Below are positions 34,333 through 43,276 of a stretch of DNA of 64,000 nt, one piece after another. The notes under the pieces are model-generated. The model had not been told where the DNA came from. It searched no databases and worked only from the letters and a program-made list of their open reading frames with translations. The stretch is taken from NCBI GenBank assembly GCA_016704305.1, contig JADJAL010000008.1:1-64000 (forward strand). The letters are read 5' to 3'. Source of the stretch: Haliea sp. (GTDB lineage: Bacteria; Pseudomonadota; Gammaproteobacteria; Pseudomonadales; Halieaceae). The position numbers were made by a program, and so were the translations under genes. Each line of letters begins with the position of its first letter. Position 1 is the stretch's first letter.

Positions 34333-35560
34333 ATGGCTGTTGGCGAGGATACATTGGGGCCACTGGACGCCGTGCCCGGCGTGCGACTTGCGACGGTGTC
34401 CGCAGGCATAAAAACTGCCGGTCGGCAGGATCTGGTGTTGATCGAAGTTGCGCCGGGGACACAGTGTGCCGCCGTGTTCACGCGCAATGTGTTTTGCGCC
34501 GCACCGGTTACGGTGGCGCGCGAGCATTTACAGTCCAGCGCGCACCAGCCGCGCTACCTGCTGATCAACACGGGCAACGCCAATGCCGGCACTGGCGCGG
34601 CAGGGGATCGCAGCGGCCCGCACCTGTACGGCAGCGGTGGCTGCGGTGGCCGGCGTCAGCACGGTCAGCGTACTGCCGTTTTCCACCGGCGTGATCGGCG
34701 AGCCGCTGCCTGTGCCTAAACTGGAGCAGGCGATACCGGCCGCCTTCGCCGCGCTCACTGCAGACGGCTGGCTGCCTGCCGCCCAGGGCATTCTTACCAC
34801 GGACACGCGTCCCAAGGCGCTGTCCGTGCGTTTTCACTGCGACGGCCGCGACTACGTGGTCACCGGCATTGCCAAGGGCGCCGGCATGATCCGCCCGAAC
34901 ATGGCAACCATGCTGGCGTTTCTCGCTACCGATGCGGCGGTGGAGCAAGCGCTGTTACAGCAGATGCTGTCGGAGCTGACCGAGCTGTCCTTCAACCGTA
35001 TTACCGTGGACGGTGACACCTCCACCAATGATGCCTGCCTGTTACTGGCAACGGGCAAGGCGGGGAATACCCCGGTCAGTGATAGCGCATCCGCTGTGTA
35101 TCTTGCGCTGCGCGACGCGGTGGAGGAAGTCTGCATCGCGCTCGCCCACGGCATCGTGCGCGACGGCGAGGGTGCCAGCAAATTCGTGACGGTGCAGGTG
35201 AACGGTGGTCGCAACGAGGCAGAGTGCCTGGACGTCGCATTCACCATCGCGCACTCGCCACTGGTGAAAACCGCGCTGTTCGCCAGCGACCCCAACTGGG
35301 GCCGCCTGCTGGCCGCCATCGGTCGCTCCGGTGTGCCCGAGTTGCAGGTGGATCTCGTAGGCCTGTATCTCAACGACGTGCTGATCGCCGAAGGTGGCTG
35401 TCGCGCAACGTCCTACACCGAGGCGCAGGGCGTCGCCGCGATGGCACCGCAAGACATCGTCATCCGCGTCGAACTCCATCGCGGAGAGGCCGCAGTCCGG
35501 GTGTGGACGACGGATTTTTCCTACGACTATGTGCGCATCAACGCCGAATACCGCTCCTGA
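34333..35560 (+). CDS. argJ: Glutamate N-acetyltransferase/amino-acid N-acetyltransferase ArgJ (frameshifted)
   Basis: A bifunctional arginine-pathway enzyme that recycles the acetyl group from N-acetylornithine to glutamate. Family motifs are PGVRLATVSAGIK, LINTGNANAGTG, STGVIGEPLP, and KGAGMIRPNMATML with the autocleavage Ala-Thr. An extra base near 34599-34606 breaks the frame between NAGTGA and QGIAAARTCT; removing a G restores it. ATG 34333 has GGGAGAAG upstream. The secA-argJ-mutT order is the same as in pseudomonads. Damage is most likely a sequence error. Confidence 0.94.
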
Positions 35561-35959
35561 ATGGCGTTAGTGCACGTGGCTGTCGGTGTGATCCTGGATG
35601 CGCACCGCAACATCCTCATTACCCGACGCGCGCCCGACGCGCACCAGGGCGATCTGTGGGAATTTCCCGGCGGCAAGGTCGAAGCGGGTGAGTCACTCAC
35701 CGAGGCGCTGGCGCGCGAATTGCGCGAGGAACTCGGCATCGTGATAGGCCGCACCAGTGCGCTGCTGGAAGTGCGCCACGATTACGGCGACAAGTCGGTG
35801 CTGCTGGACGTGCATGTGGTGTGGGAATTCAGCGGCGAGGCGCGAGCGCTGGAAGATCAACCGATGGCCTGGGTGGCACCGGTGGAGCTGGGCGGTTACA
35901 GCTTTCCCGCTGCCAATATGCCAATCGTCGCCGCGGTCGCTCGATTGCTCGTACCGTGA
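35561..35959 (+). CDS. mutT: 8-oxo-dGTP pyrophosphatase MutT (Nudix)
   Basis: 132 residues that hydrolyse oxidised dGTP so it is not built into DNA. The full Nudix box GGKVEAGESLTEALARELREELG lies at about 38-60 with its REL-EE core. The start VHVAVGVILD and WEFPGGKVE are typical of MutT. The ATG directly abuts the argJ stop. Unlike some pseudomonads there is no C-terminal thiamine-phosphate-synthase-like extension. Confidence 0.93.
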   Translation: MALVHVAVGVILDAHRNILITRRAPDAHQGDLWEFPGGKVEAGESLTEALARELREELGIVIGRTSALLEVRHDYGDKSVLLDVHVVWEFSGEARALEDQPMAWVAPVELGGYSFPAANMPIVAAVARLLVP

Positions 35960-36488
35960 TCTGCTGGGGTCGGGTGTGTTTATCCGCCAGATTCCTAAAA
36001 CCATCGTCGTTATGATGCAAGATTTGTTCAGGTGGGCGAGTTCGACTGGCAACTCAGGATTGTGGTGTTCGATTGTGGTCGCCGGGTTCGGCTGTCGGGT
36101 GCGCAATTCGCCCGCTTCCCCGATACTCGCGAACGAATTGCACACCCAACATCCGAACCCTCGCTCCGTGCCATCTCCCGAACTTTAGTTCCGCGCTGCC
36201 TTCTAGGCCGATGTTCTATCGGACACTCGGAACGAGGCTCCGGGCGGGAAAGCCGCTTCATCTGCGATACTCGCGGACGGAGTGCGTATCCAGCACCTGG
36301 ATCCTCGTGCCATGCCATCCCCCGTATCACTGTTCTGGTCGAATGCTCGGAACAAGGCTCTGGGCGGATAAGCCGCTTCGTATGCGAGTATCGGGGAAGC
36401 AGGCGAAGCGGCTTATCCGGCCAGAGCCGATCGCATGCACGAACCGGAAGGGTCCATTCTGTTCAGAGTCATTCTCAGGCACGAACAG
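35960..36488. repeat. Gene-free tract of imperfect repeats
   Basis: 529 bases with no convincing gene. GATACTCGCG occurs at 36122 and 36265. Later parts of the two units also match: CTCGGAACGAGGCTCCGGGCGG near 36226 resembles CTCGGAACAAGGCTCTGGGCGG near 36346, and each is followed by AAGCCGCTTC. A 24-bp inverted repeat closes the tract (separate entry). It looks like a decayed, duplicated non-coding element between the convergent mutT and coaE genes. Confidence 0.6.
36356..36428. repeat. 24-bp inverted repeat, 25-base loop
   Basis: Arms 36356-36379 and 36405-36428 are reverse complements with a single mismatch; the arms begin GGCTCTGG and end CCAGAGCC. The loop holds GAGTATCGGGG, which resembles the GATACTCGCG motif seen upstream, in the other orientation. 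It has no T-run. It may be a bidirectional transcription barrier between mutT and coaE, or a small palindromic element. Confidence 0.6.
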
Positions 36489-37103
36489 CTAAGAGTTCTG
36501 TCGCCCGGCCTCGGCACGCGCCAGGAACTCCTTGTGTAACTCGTCCACCTGCAGTTCCAGATCCGCCAGAGAACCGCTGTTATCGATCACGATGTCCGCC
36601 AGCGCCAGTCGCGACTCGCGGCTCAGTTGCGCGGCCATGATGCGCTTGACCTGCGCCTCGTCGTTGTTATCGCGTTGCGCGGTGCGCGCAATCTGCACTT
36701 CCTCGGGCACGTCCACCACCACCACACACTCAACCAGCGCTTTCTGGCTGGTATCCAGCAGCAGCGGTGAACTGAGGACGGTGTAAGGACTGCGCGAGGC
36801 ACAGATCTGGTCGACGATTTCCTGACCGATCAGTGGGTGGGTGAGGCGCTCCAGCCAGCGGCGTTCGGCCTCATCCTGGAACACGCGTGCGCGCAGTGCC
36901 GCCCGGTCCAGCGTGCCGTCAGCCTGCAGGATATCGGCGCCAAAATGCTCGGCGATTTGCGTAAGTGCGGGTTTGCCCGGTTCGACCACGATTCTGGCGA
37001 CCACGTCCGCATCCACCACAGTGATGCCGTATTGCTCGAGGCGCCGCGTGACCGCCGATTTGCCGCTGCCAATACCGCCGGTGACACCCACCACCAGCGT
37101 CAT
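36489..37103 (-). CDS. coaE: Dephospho-CoA kinase
   Basis: The final step of coenzyme A synthesis: phosphorylation of the 3'-OH of dephospho-CoA. 204 residues (E. coli 206). The P-loop GGIGSGKSAV lies near 9-18, DADVVAR near 33 and LTHPLIGQEI in the substrate domain. ATG 37103 overlaps the end of pilD by four bases. The pilBCD-coaE linkage is widespread in Gammaproteobacteria. Confidence 0.96.
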   Translation of the reverse strand: MTLVVGVTGGIGSGKSAVTRRLEQYGITVVDADVVARIVVEPGKPALTQIAEHFGADILQADGTLDRAALRARVFQDEAERRWLERLTHPLIGQEIVDQICASRSPYTVLSSPLLLDTSQKALVECVVVVDVPEEVQIARTAQRDNNDEAQVKRIMAAQLSRESRLALADIVIDNSGSLADLELQVDELHKEFLARAEAGRQNS

Positions 37104-37969
37104 AGCAGGTGAATGCCGAAGCGCGCGAACACCGATCCGTAGCTGCCGTCGCCGAGCAGCAGCGCCAGCCACCCGGCGATCGCCAGGTAGGGGCCGAACG
37201 GTATCGGGATTTCCTTGCCGCGGCGCTTGATGGCCATCAGTGCAATGCCGCAGATCGCACCCACCAGTGAGGACAGCAGGATGATTTCCGGCAGCATCTG
37301 CCAGCCCAGCCAGGCGCCGAGCGCGGCCAGCAGTTTGAAATCGCCGTAGCCCATGCCCTCTTTGCCGGTAATCAATTTGAAGGCCTGGTAAATGGTCCAC
37401 AGGATAAGGTAGCCGGCCATCGCGCCGATCACGGCGTCATTCAGGCTGGTGAAAGTGGCCTGCAGGTTGAACAACAAGCCCAGCCACATCAGCGGCAGCG
37501 TGATATCGTCGGGCAGTAGCTGGTGGTCGACGTCGATCATGGTCAGCGCGATCAATGCCCAGGTGAGCAACACTGCGCCCAGAAGCGCCGGGGAAAACGC
37601 AAAAAACCACGCCAGCGCCAGCGTCATGAGTCCGGTGACCAGTTCGATGATCGGGTACCGCGGTGAGATCCGTGCGGCACAACTGCTGCATTTACCGCCC
37701 AGCAACAAGTAGCTGATGACAGGAATATTCTCCCACGGCTTGATGGCCGCCTTGCATTGCGGGCAGTGGGAATTCGGTGTGGCCAGGTTGAGTGGGGCTT
37801 CCTGTTTCTCCGGCTCAAGTTCCAGCAATTCACAACAATCGCGTCGCCACCGCGTTTCCATCATCAACGGCAGGCGGTAGATCACCACATTGAGAAAACT
37901 TCCCACCAGCAAGCCCAGGCACAACAGGCCCCCGCAGAGCAGGCCCATAGGCACGACTGTTTCTGGCAT
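37100..37969 (-). CDS. pilD: Type IV prepilin peptidase/N-methyltransferase PilD
   Basis: An inner-membrane aspartyl protease that removes the short prepilin leader and methylates the new N-terminal Phe. 289 residues with about eight spans. The two zinc-type Cys pairs CPQC (69-72) and CSSC (94-97) mark the methyltransferase-type form. The protease aspartates lie in IDVDHQLLPD (about 145-154) and GYGDFK (D210). It is the likely processor of both pilins in this window. Confidence 0.96.
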   Translation of the reverse strand: MPETVVPMGLLCGGLLCLGLLVGSFLNVVIYRLPLMMETRWRRDCCELLELEPEKQEAPLNLATPNSHCPQCKAAIKPWENIPVISYLLLGGKCSSCAARISPRYPIIELVTGLMTLALAWFFAFSPALLGAVLLTWALIALTMIDVDHQLLPDDITLPLMWLGLLFNLQATFTSLNDAVIGAMAGYLILWTIYQAFKLITGKEGMGYGDFKLLAALGAWLGWQMLPEIILLSSLVGAICGIALMAIKRRGKEIPIPFGPYLAIAGWLALLLGDGSYGSVFARFGIHLL

Positions 37970-38037
37970 GAATTAAGCGTCCTTGTTCTGTAAGGCGTTG
38001 TAGAGAGCTGTGGTCAGTAGCGCCGCGTGTCGCGGTG

Positions 38038-39261
38038 CTAGATCACCGATCCCAACATGAAGATGGGCAGGTACATGGCGATCATCAGGCCGCCGACCAG
38101 CACCCCGAGAATCGACATAATCAGCGGTTCCATCAGCGAGCTGAGGCTGTCCACCGCATTGTCCACCGCAGCCTCGTAATGCGTCGCGACCTTGTCGAGC
38201 ATTTCATCCAGCGCGCCGGATTCCTCGCCGATGGAGACCATCTGCAGCAGCATATTGGGGAACAGGCCGGTCGATTTAATGGAGTTGTAAAGTGTTGTAC
38301 CTGTAGTGACGTCATCGCGGATGCGGCGTATCGCTTTCGCGTAGACCGAGTTGCCCGCCGCGCCGGCCGTCGAATTCAGCGCATCCACCAGTGGTACACC
38401 GGCAGCGAAGGTGGTGGCCAGTGTGCGGGAGAAACGCGCGATGACCGCATCGTGCACGATCCCTCCGACCACCGGTATACGCAGCGCCATTTGATCCAGC
38501 CATTCGGAAAACGCGACCGAGCGCAGCTTGGCCTCCCGGAAGGCGAAAACAATGCCGATAATACCGAGCAGCATCACAAACCACCAGGCGATGACAAAGT
38601 CGGATATATCCATTACGAACTGCGTGAATGCCGGCAGTTCCGAACCAAAACTCTGGAAGGTATTGGCGAACACCGGCACCACTTTGATCAGCAGGATCGC
38701 GCATACGATCAGTGCCACAACGATCACCGCGGTGGGGTAAGTCATCGCCTTCCTGATTTTGGCCTTGAGTTGTTCGGTCTTTTCCTTGTAGGTCGCCACG
38801 CGATCGAGCATGACTTCCAGCGTGCCGGAGTCTTCGCCCGAACCGACCAGGCTGCAGAACAGGTCGTCGAAGTGACGTGGGTGTTTGGCCAGCGACGGTG
38901 CCAGCCCGCTGCCGGAAGACACTTCGTTCCGTATGGTTCTAACCAGTTCCCGCATGCGCGGTTTATCCAGCCCGTCCTCGACAATCTCGAAGCTTTGCAC
39001 CAGCGGTACGCCGGCCTTGAGCATGGTGGCGAGTTGGCGCGTGAAAATGGCGATATCAGCGGCTTTGATGGCTTTCCCTTGCCCACCTCCAAACAGTGGC
39101 TTGGGCTTTTTGCGCACAGTCTTGGGCTTGATGCCCTGCTGCCGCAGCTGCGCCTTCGCCATCGCCTGGCTGGCTGCTTCAATCTCTCCCTTGCTGGTGC
39201 GACCGGCTTTGTCCGTGCCGCTCCAGGCGAAGGTCTCATTTTTTATTGCACTTGTTGCCAT
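38038..39261 (-). CDS. pilC: Type IV pilus inner-membrane platform protein PilC
   Basis: 407 residues. After a basic N-terminal region (about 1-60) there are two copies of the T2SF/PilC domain, starting near FTRQLATMLKAGVPL (about 75) and FSRTLATTFAAGVPL (about 280), each followed by membrane helices. It links the PilB motor to the pilus in the inner membrane. It lies 41 bases after the corrected pilB stop and 68 bases before pilD. Confidence 0.96.
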   Translation of the reverse strand: MATSAIKNETFAWSGTDKAGRTSKGEIEAASQAMAKAQLRQQGIKPKTVRKKPKPLFGGGQGKAIKAADIAIFTRQLATMLKAGVPLVQSFEIVEDGLDKPRMRELVRTIRNEVSSGSGLAPSLAKHPRHFDDLFCSLVGSGEDSGTLEVMLDRVATYKEKTEQLKAKIRKAMTYPTAVIVVALIVCAILLIKVVPVFANTFQSFGSELPAFTQFVMDISDFVIAWWFVMLLGIIGIVFAFREAKLRSVAFSEWLDQMALRIPVVGGIVHDAVIARFSRTLATTFAAGVPLVDALNSTAGAAGNSVYAKAIRRIRDDVTTGTTLYNSIKSTGLFPNMLLQMVSIGEESGALDEMLDKVATHYEAAVDNAVDSLSSLMEPLIMSILGVLVGGLMIAMYLPIFMLGSVI

Positions 39262-39302
39262 GCTCGCGTCCGCCCCTGTATCTGTGTCACGTCGTCACTG
39301 CA

Positions 39303-41022
39303 TCAGTCTACGGTAATCCGGTTGGCCTCTTCCAGGCTTGTCATGCCTTCCGCGACTTTTTTCAATGCAGCCATACGCAAATCGTGGAAACCTCCGCTCG
39401 CGCCTGCGCGCTGATTTGCAGCGAGTTGCCCTCTTCCATAATCAACTTGGCAATGGAAGGTGTTATTTTCACCACCTCGTAGATACCCACCCGGCCCTTG
39501 TAGCCATTGTTACAATCCTTGCAGCCTACGGCATGCATGATGGTGGCTGTGCTCAGCATTTCCTCGGTGAAGCCCTGCGCAAGCAGGGTGGCGTGTGGTA
39601 TGTCGTCCGCCGGTATGCGGCAGGACTTGCACAGGCGCCTGGCCAATCGCTGCGCGATGATCAGGTTCACGGAGGACGCCACGTTGAACGCCGGCACGCC
39701 CATGTTGAGCAGGCGCGTGATGGTTTCCGACGCGCTGTTGGTGTGCAGCGTGGACAGCACGAGGTGACCGGTCTGTGCGGCCTTGATCGCAATCTCGGCC
39801 GTTTCCAGGTCGCGGATCTCGCCCACCATGATCACGTCCGGGTCCTGGCGCAGGAATGAGCGCAAGGCTTCGGCAAAATTCAAGCCCACCTTGGCGTTCA
39901 CATGCACCTGGTTGACGCCTTCGAGGTTAATTTCCACCGGATCTTCCGCCGTGGAGATGTTGCGCTCGTGGGTGTTGAGGATATTGAGGCCGGTGTACAG
40001 CGACACGGTCTTTCCCGAGCCGGTGGGGCCGGTGACCAGTATCATGCCCTGGGGCTGGTTGAGGGTCTTCAGGTACATTTCCTTTTGCGCTGGTTCGTAA
40101 CCCAGTGCATCGATGCCCATCTGTGCGCTGCTGGGGTCCAGTATTCGCAGTACGATTTTCTCGCCGTACAGCGTGGGCAGGGTATTGACCCGGAAATCGA
40201 TGGCCCGGTTGCGCGACAGCTTCATCTGGATGCGGCCGTCCTGCGGCAGGCGGCGCTCCGAGATATCCATCTGTGACATGACTTTCAGGCGCGCGGCGAG
40301 ACGCGGTGCGAGGTTGCGCGGTGGCTTCACGACCACCTGCAGGATGCCGTCTGTGCGAAAACGCACACGGTAGGTCTTCTCGTAGGGCTCGAAGTGGATA
40401 TCCGAGGCGCCTGCTTGATCGCATCGATCAGCACTTTATTGATGAACCGAACGATGGGCGTTTCATCGACGGATTCATTGCCGTCGTCAGAATCACCGGT
40501 TTCACCGCCCATCGCGATGTCGACATCGTCGAGGTCAGACGTGTCCAGCCCCTGCAGCCCGTCGGCGAGGGAATCCTGTGCTTCGACCCACTTGGTCAGC
40601 GCTTTGCCGAGGGCGCTCTCCTCGACCAGGATGGCGTCGGTGTTGATGCCTGTATGGAATTTGATTTCATCCAGCGCCGCAAGGTTGGTAGGGTCGGAGA
40701 CGGCGATGAACAGGCGGTTGCCGCGACGAAACAGGGGCAGGGCGTGGTGTTTGGCGACCAGGCTCGGCTCAACCAGCCCGACGGGCAGCGCGTCTGCATT
40801 GATGGCTTGCAGGTCGAACAGGGGCACACCAAACTCGTGCGAGGCAACTTCCGCGACGCGCCAGCCGTTAACGTTTTTCCGCTCGACCAGGTACTGCACG
40901 AAGTGCATGCGTTCTACGGCCGCCTCTTTCTGCGCTTCGACGGCGTGTTGAGCACTGATCAGCGACTCGGCGACAAGGCGTCCAGCCAATCCGCTGAGTT
41001 GCCCAATTGCTTTATCGTTCAT
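39303..41022 (-). CDS. pilB: Type IV pilus extension ATPase PilB (two frameshifts)
   Basis: The hexameric motor for pilus extension. The N-terminal MshEN-type region starts MNDKAIGQLSGLAGRL at 41022. A base is missing at 40410-40411; restoring it gives IKQGASDIHFEPYEK. The core has Walker A GPTGSGKTVSLYT, Asp box GEIRDLETAEIA, His box LSTLHTNSA and the four-Cys site CKSC/CKDC. A second missing base near 39390-39393 hides the normal tail FHDLRMAALKKV up to the stop at 39303. The corrected length is about 573 residues (P. aeruginosa 566). Confidence 0.94.
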
Positions 41023-41225
41023 TTTAAACCCTGCTCCTGTCCCAACTGAGACGTTTGCGATAACACACCGATTAAACCAAGGGTAAAGTATAACCACCGA
41101 GCAGTCGGCGGGCAGCCTCTGATTACAGGCAATTTATACCAATTGGCGAGGGGCGCTCGCCCAGCGACGATGTACTGATGGCGCATTGGCTGCGCCGCCA
41201 TCTTCAATTTGCAATCCTGTGGCAG

Positions 41226-41687
41226 TTACCCGCGACAATTGGGCGGTACCTGTGTGGTGTCGATGCCATTCTCCCGTGGAGGCTTGCAGGACCAGTAAAC
41301 GACCGTGTCTTTGGTGTTCGGTATCAGTTGCAACTGTTTGTTGTCAGCCTTGGTGCCGGTCAGCTTGAAGGTGATGGTAATTACACCGTAAGGCTCGGAG
41401 GTGGCGACTTCCAGGCTTTTGATGTATTCAAAATTTTGGTCGTATGAATCTGCAGCAGGCAGGCCGGCCTGTGAGTTGTTTTTCGGCCATTTCTGGTTGT
41501 TGTAATAGTACTCGGTGACCGAGGTCTTGGCTTCGGAGGCGAACACCAGGCCCTCACCGACTTTACTGCGCGTAACGTAATCAGCGTAGGTCGCCATCGC
41601 GACCATGGAGAGGATGCTGACGATCGCCACCACGGCCATCAGCTCGATGAGGGTAAAGCCGTTCTGCGTGTCAATCGCGGCCTTCAT
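41226..41687 (-). CDS. Type IV pilin (PilA-like, second pilin)
   Basis: 153 residues. A ten-residue leader ending in Gly precedes FTLIELMAVVAIVSILSMVA, the mature N-terminal helix with Glu5, so PilD should cut after G10. The C-terminal Cys pair (WSCKPP and PPNCRG) forms the pilin D-loop. It overlaps the upstream HAMP-protein gene by ATGA and lies 203 bases before pilB. It may be an alternative major pilin or a minor one; the sequence differs clearly from pilA at 42672. Confidence 0.92.
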   Translation of the reverse strand: MKAAIDTQNGFTLIELMAVVAIVSILSMVAMATYADYVTRSKVGEGLVFASEAKTSVTEYYYNNQKWPKNNSQAGLPAADSYDQNFEYIKSLEVATSEPYGVITITFKLTGTKADNKQLQLIPNTKDTVVYWSCKPPRENGIDTTQVPPNCRG

Positions 41688-42187
41688 CGCTTGTTTTCGC
41701 CGCTAAAAGCAGACAACTCGGCGGCCAATTCTTCCACTAAAGGGCCGATATCGGCACCCGCAGCGCGCGCAGTTTGCAGCCGACTCGACAGCGCCTTGAC
41801 TGTCGTGATCCGAGCGCGCAGCGCCGCAAATCCATCGTTCATTTGCTGCGCCTCTGCCTGGAACATGTCGGTCTCGCGCAGCGCAATCCGGGCGTTTAAA
41901 TCACCAGCGCCCAGGCGAGTGACTTCACGTGCAAACACGTACACCGGCCCGGCGATACGATGGCTGGCTTTTAAGCTGCCATACCAGATGGCGGCGATAA
42001 GAACGAGTTCAACGGCGGCAATCGTAATCGCCATGGTCGTGGAGAGATCGAGGGGTTCTTCACCGGGAAATACCATGCGCACAATGATGAAGCCATTGAC
42101 CAGCAGCACCGCCAACGCAACGATCAATAGCGAGTACTGGTACTGGAACTTCTTGTTAATAACGATGGTGGTGCGACGATTGTCCAT
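41684..42187 (-). CDS. HAMP-domain two-span membrane protein, pilin-linked
   Basis: 167 residues from ATG 42187 (an open frame extends to 42325 without support). Two membrane spans (about 17-40 and 52-72) are followed by a HAMP domain (SHRIAGPVYVFAREVTRLGAGDL near 75-97) and a short helical tail. There is no kinase, cyclase or methyl-accepting signalling domain. It ends inside the start of the pilin gene, so the two are translationally coupled. A role in pilus sensing or pilin control is suggested only by this linkage. Confidence 0.8.
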   Translation of the reverse strand: MDNRRTTIVINKKFQYQYSLLIVALAVLLVNGFIIVRMVFPGEEPLDLSTTMAITIAAVELVLIAAIWYGSLKASHRIAGPVYVFAREVTRLGAGDLNARIALRETDMFQAEAQQMNDGFAALRARITTVKALSSRLQTARAAGADIGPLVEELAAELSAFSGENKR

Positions 42188-42511
42188 GCCCGGCCCTGAT
42201 AAGGCTATTTTCCCCGAGACTAAACCACAGCTGCGCAGGCGACAAGTTTGCAACTGCCTTTGCGGCGGGCAACACACAGATTTGTGAACCAGTGCGCGAT
42301 CAGTAGTTGCCGGCGCTTCCGGCATCGCCGTCGTGGCCGGCGCTGGGGACGAACGCGGGCATCCTGGCGGGCAATCCGGGTAGCCGGTGGCGCAGTGGCG
42401 GGCTACGGCGCTCGCTGGGTGACAAAAAATGTCACTCTATTGCGCTTTGGGGCAGTTAATGGATTCAGAATAGCTGCAGGCTGTCGGCATGGCGTCCGGG
42501 GTTTGCTCCAG

Positions 42512-42590
42512 GTGGATTACTTAACTTATTGAAATAAATATAAAAAATAAATTAATATCCACAATCACTAATTTTGGCACGCTATCTGCA
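42512..42590 (+). promoter_or_regulatory. Sigma54 promoter of pilA with AT-rich upstream region
   Basis: TTGGCACGCTATCTGCA at 42574-42590 has the -24 GG (42576-42577) and -12 GC (42588-42589) exactly ten bases apart, a near-consensus RpoN site. The start should fall near 42601, leaving a leader of about 70 bases before ATG 42672. A strongly AT-rich tract (about 42512-42575) lies upstream, suited to IHF or activator bending. In pseudomonads pilA is RpoN- and PilRS-dependent; the same is inferred here. Confidence 0.8.
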
Positions 42591-42671
42591 TCGCCCCTCT
42601 GTGCAAACGGCTTGCACCGGTTAGGAAATGCGCTGCCGGTGCATGTTAATAACTCAATGTGGAGAAGTGTC

Positions 42672-43181
42672 ATGACAATACAGAAAAAAGCTCAACAAGG
42701 TTTTACCCTGATCGAACTGATGATCGTTATCGCGATCGTCGGCATTTTGGCGGCCATCGCGCTGCCGGCTTATCAGGATTACATTGTACGTTCCAAGATG
42801 TCTGAGCCTCTGGCTGCATTGGCTGAAGCCAAGACTACGGTTGCTGAGTATGTGGCAGCCAATGGCGGCTTTCCAGCGAGCCCATATAGTGCATTCGGTA
42901 TCAACACATCGAATCGCAATAGTGCGATTCTGGACGAACTGGCGCTTGAGGTCGACACCGGTACCGGAACGGTTTACATCACTGCCGAAGTCGATACCTG
43001 TGTCTGGGAAGGTAGTTGCCCTACAACTGCCCTTGATGCCGAGGCTACCACTGTTGGCACCTTCTCGCTGTCGGGCGGCACCAATGCGGATGGTACTATG
43101 ACCTGGACATGCATACCTGGCGGTGGCACTACTGGTACTGCAATTCCGACCAAATACCTGCCAGCCAACTGCCGCGGATAA
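42672..43181 (+). CDS. pilA: Major type IV pilin PilA
   Basis: 169 residues: leader MTIQKKAQQG, then FTLIELMIVIAIVGILAAIA (mature helix with Glu5), YQDYIVRSK, and a globular domain. C-terminal cysteines occur in TWTCIPGG and PANCRG, and an additional internal pair lies in TCVWEGSC. The globular part is rich in Thr, Ser, Ala and Gly, possible O-glycosylation sites. ATG 42672 follows GGAGAAG. It has its own sigma54 promoter and a strong terminator, fitting abundant single-gene expression. Confidence 0.94.
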   Translation: MTIQKKAQQGFTLIELMIVIAIVGILAAIALPAYQDYIVRSKMSEPLAALAEAKTTVAEYVAANGGFPASPYSAFGINTSNRNSAILDELALEVDTGTGTVYITAEVDTCVWEGSCPTTALDAEATTVGTFSLSGGTNADGTMTWTCIPGGGTTGTAIPTKYLPANCRG

Positions 43182-43208
43182 TAATTCCTAGACACAAGGC
43201 TACAACTG

Positions 43209-43233
43209 AAAGCCCGGCATGCCGGGCTTTTTT
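43209..43233 (+). terminator. Terminator of pilA
   Basis: AAAGCCCGGCATGCCGGGCTTTTTT: a perfect stem of about nine pairs followed by T6, 28 bases after the pilA stop. It is a textbook intrinsic terminator; some readthrough to the downstream glycosylation-like genes is possible. Confidence 0.93.
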
Positions 43234-43276
43234 GCGTTTACAATCCGCTACCTATAAAACAATTCTGTGAATCCGT

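Noticed and set aside
36122..36430. CRISPR array or integron attC cluster
   Set aside because: Only two imperfect units of unequal length, no uniform spacers, no cas or integrase gene and no attC core sites.
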